The position numbers and the translations under genes are program-made. A DNA stretch of 64,000 nucleotides from NCBI GenBank assembly GCA_021521415.1, contig JAIQDT010001121.1, positions 372,001 through 436,000 of the forward strand, read 5' to 3'. Below, piece by piece: positions 59,917 to 64,000 of the stretch. Source of the DNA: Bidens hawaiensis (lineage: Eukaryota; Streptophyta; Magnoliopsida; Asterales; Asteraceae). The stretch's first letter is position 1; every line of letters starts with the position of its first letter. Under the pieces are notes generated by a model. It did not search any database and was not told the DNA's origin. It was given only the letters and a program-made list of their open reading frames with translations.

Positions 59917-61844
59917 CAGTTTCAGATGTTCGTTGCAATTATAAGTCCTGCCAACGTAAGTTTATTATAATATTTCATTATAAAGTAATGTTTATATCGT
60001 AATGAAAAGGTACACGCGCTACAAGCTGTGCATAGCCTTTTTGAACAGTAAAACTAAGTCGTTTAATTAAAGAGAACGTACCCTTCGAAGAGAATTGAAT
60101 ATATATGACATTGATTTTTTTTTGTTGGATATTAATATTTTAGGGTGTGATCGGATATTTTTTGGTGAGATAATGAAGGAAGCTTCAGATATAGCTTGTT
60201 GTTTTAGTTCAAGAGTGAGGCATCTTGTGCATCTTCATTGCACCACTGGTTTGCATAGATGTTTACTGCATTTCTTTCACTGTTTCAAGGATGAACAACA
60301 AGCACTTGCACACGAGGGGACAATGTTGATTGGCTATGTTATTATGAATGCTACTGCTCTTAAGAAAATTCTTAAGAAATATGATAAAGTAAGCTACTTA
60401 CTAAGATATAGCACTTTGTTTTTAAATTACTAAATTTTGGATACTCATTTTGTGGGAATTTTGGATTAATTCTAGGTGGTTTTATTTTTTAAGTTGTTGT
60501 ACTTCTAGGCGATGGCGAATTCGCCTAGGTGTCAAGCGAACTTCATAGAGTTTGGTGAAAAAATGTATACCGGTGAATGATGATGTGTCAAGTTCCTTTT
60601 CAAGAATTTTTAAGAATACGTTTTTTTTTAAACTGTCGTTTTTAAAAGCTACTCATTGTTATAGTTGGATATGTAAGACATCTATTGTTCAAAGCGAATT
60701 TTTATTTCTTATTTATTATTTATTATCAATTTTTTTTATCTAAATAAGGTTCTCTTCATAAAAAGGAGATATAGATATGTCAATGATCCGTGAAAATTGT
60801 ATTAAAAATAACTCAAAAATTTGGTTACATACACTTAGTTTAACCAAACATTTTGGTTTGGAACTTTTAGTTCTCGTTGTTTATCAATGTTGCTTGAATA
60901 AGTTTTCTTGCAGGGTTAGTGGATCGCTCAAAAGGTGTCCAAGAACTTAAGAAAACGTCTAAAACTATTTAAATGAATGCTAAATACCTACTGATACAAA
61001 TAAATCCCATGGTGTTTCTTAAATATTTTTGCTCTTTTGCTTTGGCAGGTGCACAAATCTGTGAGTGGTATGAACTTCAAGTCCAAGTTGCAGGCTGAAC
61101 ACTTGGAGATATCACAGTCACCATGGTTGATTGAACTGGTGGCTTTTTTTATCAACTTTAATGAATCAAACCATATGATTGACTACAAGCTTCACATACC
61201 ACCATTCTCTTGTGATCTCACCATTGCAGATTCAGAACCTGTGTTGAGATTAGTGCTTCAAGGTTATGCAAATTTGGAATATAATCTCACTTGCCCGATT
61301 TGTTTGGTACGGTTATGATTCGAACTTATTAATCTTGTAGACTGAATGCATCTTTCGTTTCCATTAATATCATTTTGATGACCAGAATACTGTTTTTCAT
61401 CCGTGTGCTTTGAGCTGTGGGCATATCTTTTGCAAGTCATGTGCTTGTTCGGCTGCATCGGTTTTAATATTTGAAGGGCTTAAATCTGCAAGCCCAAAAA
61501 TGAAGTGCCCAGTTTGCAGAGAGGTATATGGTAAATAAATAAATAAATTGTTAGATCAATTATTCATCGGTAAGTAAGCGAGTTTATGCAATTGCAGGAT
61601 GATGTATATGGTAATGCAGTGAGCATGTGTGAACTCGATTTACTTTTGAAGCGGCGGTAAGTAGTAATGTTATACTAAAGTTAAAAAAAAAACTCGTGAA
61701 TGATTAGCGTTATAAGGAATCTTACATGGGATTTGCAGGTTTAAAGAACAATGGAAAGAAAGACTTGTAGAAGAACATGATGAAGTTACAAAGCAAACTA
61801 AACTGTATTGGGAGTCACAGACAAGATATTTTACAGGAATTTAA
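59715..61844 (+). CDS. SPX-RING E3 ubiquitin ligase (BAH1/NLA type)
   Basis: Six exons: 59715-59955, 60144-60388, 61049-61306, 61386-61523, 61598-61656 and 61739-61844. GT-AG joins are in frame, giving 348 aa. The N-terminal SPX domain starts [16 protein letters not shown] and continues with [11 protein letters not shown] and [11 protein letters not shown]; it binds inositol pyrophosphates. The C3HC4 RING runs from CPICL (Cys ~244) through [13 protein letters not shown] to CPVCRE. The layout equals Arabidopsis NLA/BAH1 and closest BAH1-like 2. NLA ubiquitinates PHT1 phosphate transporters at the plasma membrane and restrains salicylic acid accumulation; transfer of that role here is inference. 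The SPX linker has ~19 consecutive Asn encoded by an AAT microsatellite. No lesion is seen. Confidence 0.92.
59859..59916 (+). repeat. (AAT)n microsatellite in coding sequence (polyAsn)
   Basis: About 19 AAT codons in exon 1 of the SPX-RING gene, in frame as polyasparagine. The related Arabidopsis proteins have a short Ser/Asp-rich linker at this place. Confidence 0.95.
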
Positions 61845-63611
61845 TTATTGATAATCCTATATGGATCATATACACAAAAATGGAAATGGTTAGTTTACCT
61901 ATCTAGGCTATCTTTTATCCAATTAGTACCTATGAGATTTGTTTTTTAGCATGGAATGAATGTTTAATTTACTGTATGAAGGATGTATTTGGTATTCTAA
62001 GTTTGGCAACAACTAAAACAAGTTTGTTCTTGTTATTTTTATGTTTTAGAGTTAATTGGAGATTGTGGGATGCGTTGGTTAGTTTGGGTATATATGTATG
62101 ATTAGTGATCGCATAGCCGATGTTAAAGGCATGCATAAGTCGGTCTTGGGCTCATACTGAACCGACTACTGAGAACCAAAACTCTAGTTTGAAAACTGTC
62201 TACCTTAGGTTTTCTTCCGGTTTTACCACTTGGGCTAAAAAGAATTATTTGTGTTTGTGGGTGGTGGTGGTGGTGGTGGTGGTGGTGGGGGGGGGGGGGG
62301 TTAACATATTATATAATCTTCTTCCATCGACTCTTGACCGTGAAATTTAAGTAATCAGCTACTGCATAATCTCCACCAATCGTTTCATTTTATATTTGCT
62401 CGCTTGAATTCGTGTAGTCCTTAATTAGGGGTTTGGAGGTTCGTTTTTTTTGGTCCAGGGATTGAAGATCGTTGAACAATGCCTTTGGTGTTCTCGTTCA
62501 GTTTTATTGTTCATCCTTTAGCTACTATTTCTATATTGGTCATTCGTACTTTTGTTACACATTGTCTTTGGTCCTCGAGGTAAAGTTTGTTAACAATTAA
62601 CAAGGTTTTTCCATCACAACAAAATAAAACATTATTATTTTGATAAAATAAAGTACATTGCTATTTACAAAATAAAGTACATTATTATTTATTTCTACCT
62701 GCTATGTTGATAAAATAAATTTAATTATGAAGTTGGTAAAAAACAAAATAAAGTACATTGCTATTTACAAATGAAAACATTATTATTTATTAGGATTCGA
62801 TGTTAGTTGATAATTAGTAGGAATGGATCATTACAACTCTATTTAGAAATGCATAAAGTTTAGTGTGCACATTCAACAATCTGGATTCATAAAAACTGAT
62901 TTATTAATATATATTTCGACTTGAAATATAACGGGTCTATTTATTTTCAAGTTAAGGAATTGTGTATTTATAGGAATTTTCAAATAGAGGAATTGTGCAT
63001 TTAGGAATTTATTATGAGACTCAAGGTTTAAAGCTAGTTAGCAGATTGTTGTATCACTGTATATATGTAATGAAAAATTAGTTAATGAGTAAAACTTGAT
63101 ATATTTTGCATAATAATATTCACCAATAGTTAACAGTTTAAGAGGATAATAATTCAATTCTATTTAAAAATTAAACATAGTGACCAATTAAATTCTAGAC
63201 CAACACAAGAGTACTTGCAAATCTTACTATACTATTAAAGCAATACATGATATCCACATGACCTTTAACTAGCATGTCCACTTAGGTTTCTAAGTCATCC
63301 GGTTTCCACCTATATAATTACCACATAATTCACTAATAATATTTTCAAGAATCATAACCCCACTAATTAATGTTTTCTATAATCACAACCAACTATTTCC
63401 TTTCAAATGATTTAAAAACCGATTTTGATACAATTAATTATTTATAATTGATTTTGTGTTTTCTTTTTTTATTATAACTATTATTTTAGTAATTCAATAA
63501 TTTGCATAACAGTTTCTCACTCCATAATTTATACATATTTATCTTACATCTTGTGGTTTTGCAGAGAACTAGGTAAATAATTCTTATGATATCTATATAT
63601 ATATATATATA
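61845..63611. other. 3' UTR of the SPX-RING gene and AT-rich spacer
   Basis: It includes a (GGT)n run ending in a ~14-G tract (62263-62300) and a possible Helitron 5' end near 63223 (TCTTACTATACTATTAAAGC after A). No gene is supported. Confidence 0.4.
62263..62300. repeat. (GGT)n-G(n) tract
   Basis: About eight GGT units followed by an uninterrupted run of about fourteen G. It could form a G-quadruplex and is prone to sequencing error. Confidence 0.9.
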
Positions 63612-64000
63612 CACTACTAGAAAAGGGGAAAGTTTCCTACACATTTTTTCAGTAAAATACCGACAAACTCAATTTCTCACAATTCAGCGGAAATTTTCCG
63701 ACAAAAAAAAGTACAAAAAAAAACAATGATTTTTCCGACAATCATCCGATAAAATGCCTTCAAATAAAATTTTCTCGTAAATTTGTCGGTAATATTCAAA
63801 TGATTCTGACATTTTACCGACAAATTTGCCATTCATTAATTTCTAAGTTAAATCTAATGGGTTACATAAGAAAAATAACAATACTTTTTCTGTTTTGTCG
63901 GAAACTTGTCGAAATTGTTAAAAGACTTCCGACAATTTTCCGACAAAGAATATAAATACTGTTATTTTATATATTATGATCATTTATAAATCTAATCTAT
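63612..64000. mobile_element. CACTA (En/Spm) transposon terminus, continues beyond the window
   Basis: The terminus CACTACTAGAAAAGGGGAAA is the standard plant CACTA end. It is followed by many subterminal copies of CCGACAA and its inverse TTGTCGG (for example near 63659, 63696, 63737, 63783, 63818, 63894 and 63937). Such arrays are transposase-binding sites in this superfamily. The rest of the element lies outside the window. Confidence 0.85.

Noticed and set aside
62120..62350. 76-codon open frame with a Val/Gly run
   Set aside because: It is made by the GGT microsatellite in the 3' region of the SPX-RING gene.

Overview
This 64 kb window is nuclear DNA of a flowering plant. It is AT-rich, its genes have many GT-AG introns, and plant-specific families and transposable elements fill most of the gaps. 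The gene set marks a eudicot. The mix of LINE, Ty3/gypsy and Au-like SINE elements would suit Asteraceae, but that placement is inference.

Left third (1-17.4 kb, + strand). The window opens inside an RCC1/ankyrin/BTB-type gene (3' end, 1-2033). Next come an inositol-transporter-type sugar porter with a 2-nt frameshift (5646-8301) and a cluster of GH3 beta-glucosidase/glucan exohydrolase sequences. The cluster holds one full-length gene (11604-14476) between a 5' fragment (about 4036-4140) and a frameshifted 3' fragment (14505-16369). The 5' fragment lies at the end of a roughly 1.8 kb block whose second copy is the promoter and first exon of the full gene. A MULE-type MITE interrupts only the second copy, so the first copy is a natural empty site. 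A tRNA-Glu(UUC) gene follows at 17229-17300.

Middle (17.4-46 kb). A three-exon GT47 exostosin-like glycosyltransferase lies on the minus strand (17426-20893). After it comes a gene-poor tract with several short DNA-transposon relics of PIF/Harbinger, hAT-like and foldback type. A minus-strand LINE (28886-44353) has been split by a Ty3/gypsy retrotransposon (31262-41288, exact TGGAG target duplication). That element lost the end of its integrase and the start of its 3' LTR, and its 5' LTR carries a composite insertion with a SINE-like piece. Its U3 holds a dense cluster of ACGTG/G-box motifs upstream of a TATA box.

Right third (46-64 kb). A 32-exon UBP12/UBP13-type deubiquitinase gene (46839-54345, +) has all splice sites in place but a 1-nt deletion and a nonsense codon. 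It is followed by a small SAM-domain protein gene (minus), an intact SPX-RING ubiquitin ligase of the BAH1/NLA type with a polyasparagine tract (59715-61844, +), and the terminus of a CACTA transposon running off the right edge.

The host genes are unrelated housekeeping, transport and wall genes and do not form a pathway. I found no convincing new biological system. The most informative features are the dissected GH3 duplication with its dated MITE insertion, the unusual splice and active-site changes in the intact-looking GH3 gene, and the G-box-rich LTR.
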